From Paralithodes platypus (Eukaryota > Arthropoda > Malacostraca > Decapoda > Lithodidae), in assembly GCA_032716605.1 (NCBI GenBank), contig CM064501.1, forward strand, positions 25,853,631 to 25,917,630: a DNA stretch of 64,000 bases, given 5' to 3'. The first letter of the stretch is position 1; each line of letters starts with the position of its first letter. The position numbers were made by a program, and so were the translations under genes. Below the pieces are notes generated by a model that worked only from the letters and a program-made list of their open reading frames with translations, did not search any database and was not told the DNA's origin. Positions 63,488 through 64,000 of this stretch are shown piece after piece.

Positions 63488-63496
63488 TTTACATAC

Positions 63497-64000
63497 GTTG
63501 AAACAGAGCGTCGCCGCTTCGCTCATCTCCGTTTCTTTGCCCATGGGATGTCACAGCTGTCCCCTAAAACTAGGTACCGGTATTTAATTTGCTGCTAAGG
63601 TGAACAGAGGTATTGGGTCGGTTCGAATTCTTGGAGTACCACAATTAAATTCATTACTTTCATTGATTTCATTACTTGCATTTATTTGTAAATTATTTGG
63701 TGATTTGGAGAAAACAAATGTGAATTTATCCAGCTTCGGGAGTAATTTATAGCGAAGCCTTCCTTTGTGGTCCCATTAATTGACCCTTCCATTCATCTAA
63801 TCACTATACTATCAGAGTGCAGTTGGATATATGTACAATCACGCTACGAAGTCATGACTCGCTTTTTCTAAGGATCGGATAATAGTCCCCAAATCTGGCT
63901 ACTGCTGGTAACTCTCCACAGCCCATCGGAGCCCGGTCTTTTCCAAATTTAAAACTATAGGTCTCTGGATATTCCCAATAGTTGGCCTACTGACAAAATT
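63497..64000. other. No recognisable gene
   Basis: Right flank of the LTR element. One TACCGGTA word near 63576; nothing else assignable. Confidence 0.5.

Larger units (their letters stand above)
53809..63491 (-). mobile_element. Young pol-less LTR element with 3.04-kb LTRs
   Basis: LTRs at 53809-56848 (3,040 bp) and 60451-63491 (3,041 bp), flanked by a 5-bp CATAC target duplication (53804-53808 and 63492-63496). The LTRs differ at only about a dozen places by eye, so it inserted very recently. The 3.6-kb internal region has a PBS, a gag-like gene on the minus strand, a tandem repeat block and a polypurine tract, but no protease, RT or integrase. It must borrow enzymes from another element, as large retrotransposon derivatives do. 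Confidence 0.9.
60451..63491 (-). repeat. 5' LTR of the pol-less element
   Basis: 3,041 bp; differences from the 3' LTR include one-base indels near 60983 and 62904, a 2-base loss near 61942 and a handful of substitutions. Confidence 0.92.

Overview
This is eukaryotic, repeat-dominated DNA, most likely from an arthropod and plausibly a decapod crustacean. The reasons are very long (TA)n tracts, Penelope-like elements, RTE-like and Jockey-like non-LTR retrotransposons, BEL and gypsy LTR elements, TTAA-type MITEs, and short CCTAA (arthropod telomere-type) runs. No rRNA, CRISPR or operon-like gene set is visible. The only plausible host-gene piece is a 3'-terminal exon of a multi-pass transporter at 826-959, which runs into a 2.1-kb 18-bp minisatellite. 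The species assignment is inference.

Layout. 1-3.05 kb: TA tracts, a tRNA-like SINE head, a hammerhead-like motif, the transporter exon and the minisatellite. 3.05-5.8 kb: no recognised gene. 5.8-13.0 kb: three degenerate Penelope-like elements (reverse transcriptase plus GIY-YIG). A and B are joined head to head, and B and C lie tail to tail across a TA tract split by a 1,057-bp TA-target MITE. 13.0-16.2 kb: a short inverted pair with ribozyme-like motifs, then unassigned sequence. 16.19-26.28 kb: a TTAA-flanked MITE-like repeat interrupted by a full-length 9.5-kb gypsy-class retrotransposon whose integrase lies upstream of its reverse transcriptase (Gmr1-type order) and whose Gag looks SCAN-related. 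26.6-31 kb: a CR1-like 3' fragment, two RTE-like 3' fragments (one split by a 480-bp TTAA MITE) and a SINE head. 31.05-40.57 kb: a minus-strand BEL/Pao element, split by a Jockey-like insertion, carrying an SGNH-hydrolase-like reading frame between primer-binding site and gag. 41.25-46.95 kb: two more RTE-like copies, one split by a solo LTR of the gypsy family. 47-53.5 kb: small repeats, a TTAA MITE and two Jockey-like 3' fragments. 53.8-63.5 kb: a very young minus-strand LTR element with 3.04-kb LTRs, a gag-like gene and no pol.

How it fits together. Nearly every coding region belongs to a mobile element and most are broken by stops, frameshifts, truncation or nested insertion. Insertions can be ordered from target-site duplications: CATAC for the 9.7-kb element, CCTAC for BEL, GTGC for the solo LTR, TTAA for the MITEs, TA for the Penelope-adjacent MITE. 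The points most worth following up are the SGNH-like ORF in a BEL element, the integrase-first gypsy element, the ribozyme-like motifs tied to TA tracts, and the pol-less element whose LTR begins with an open reading frame. All reading is by eye; no database search was run.
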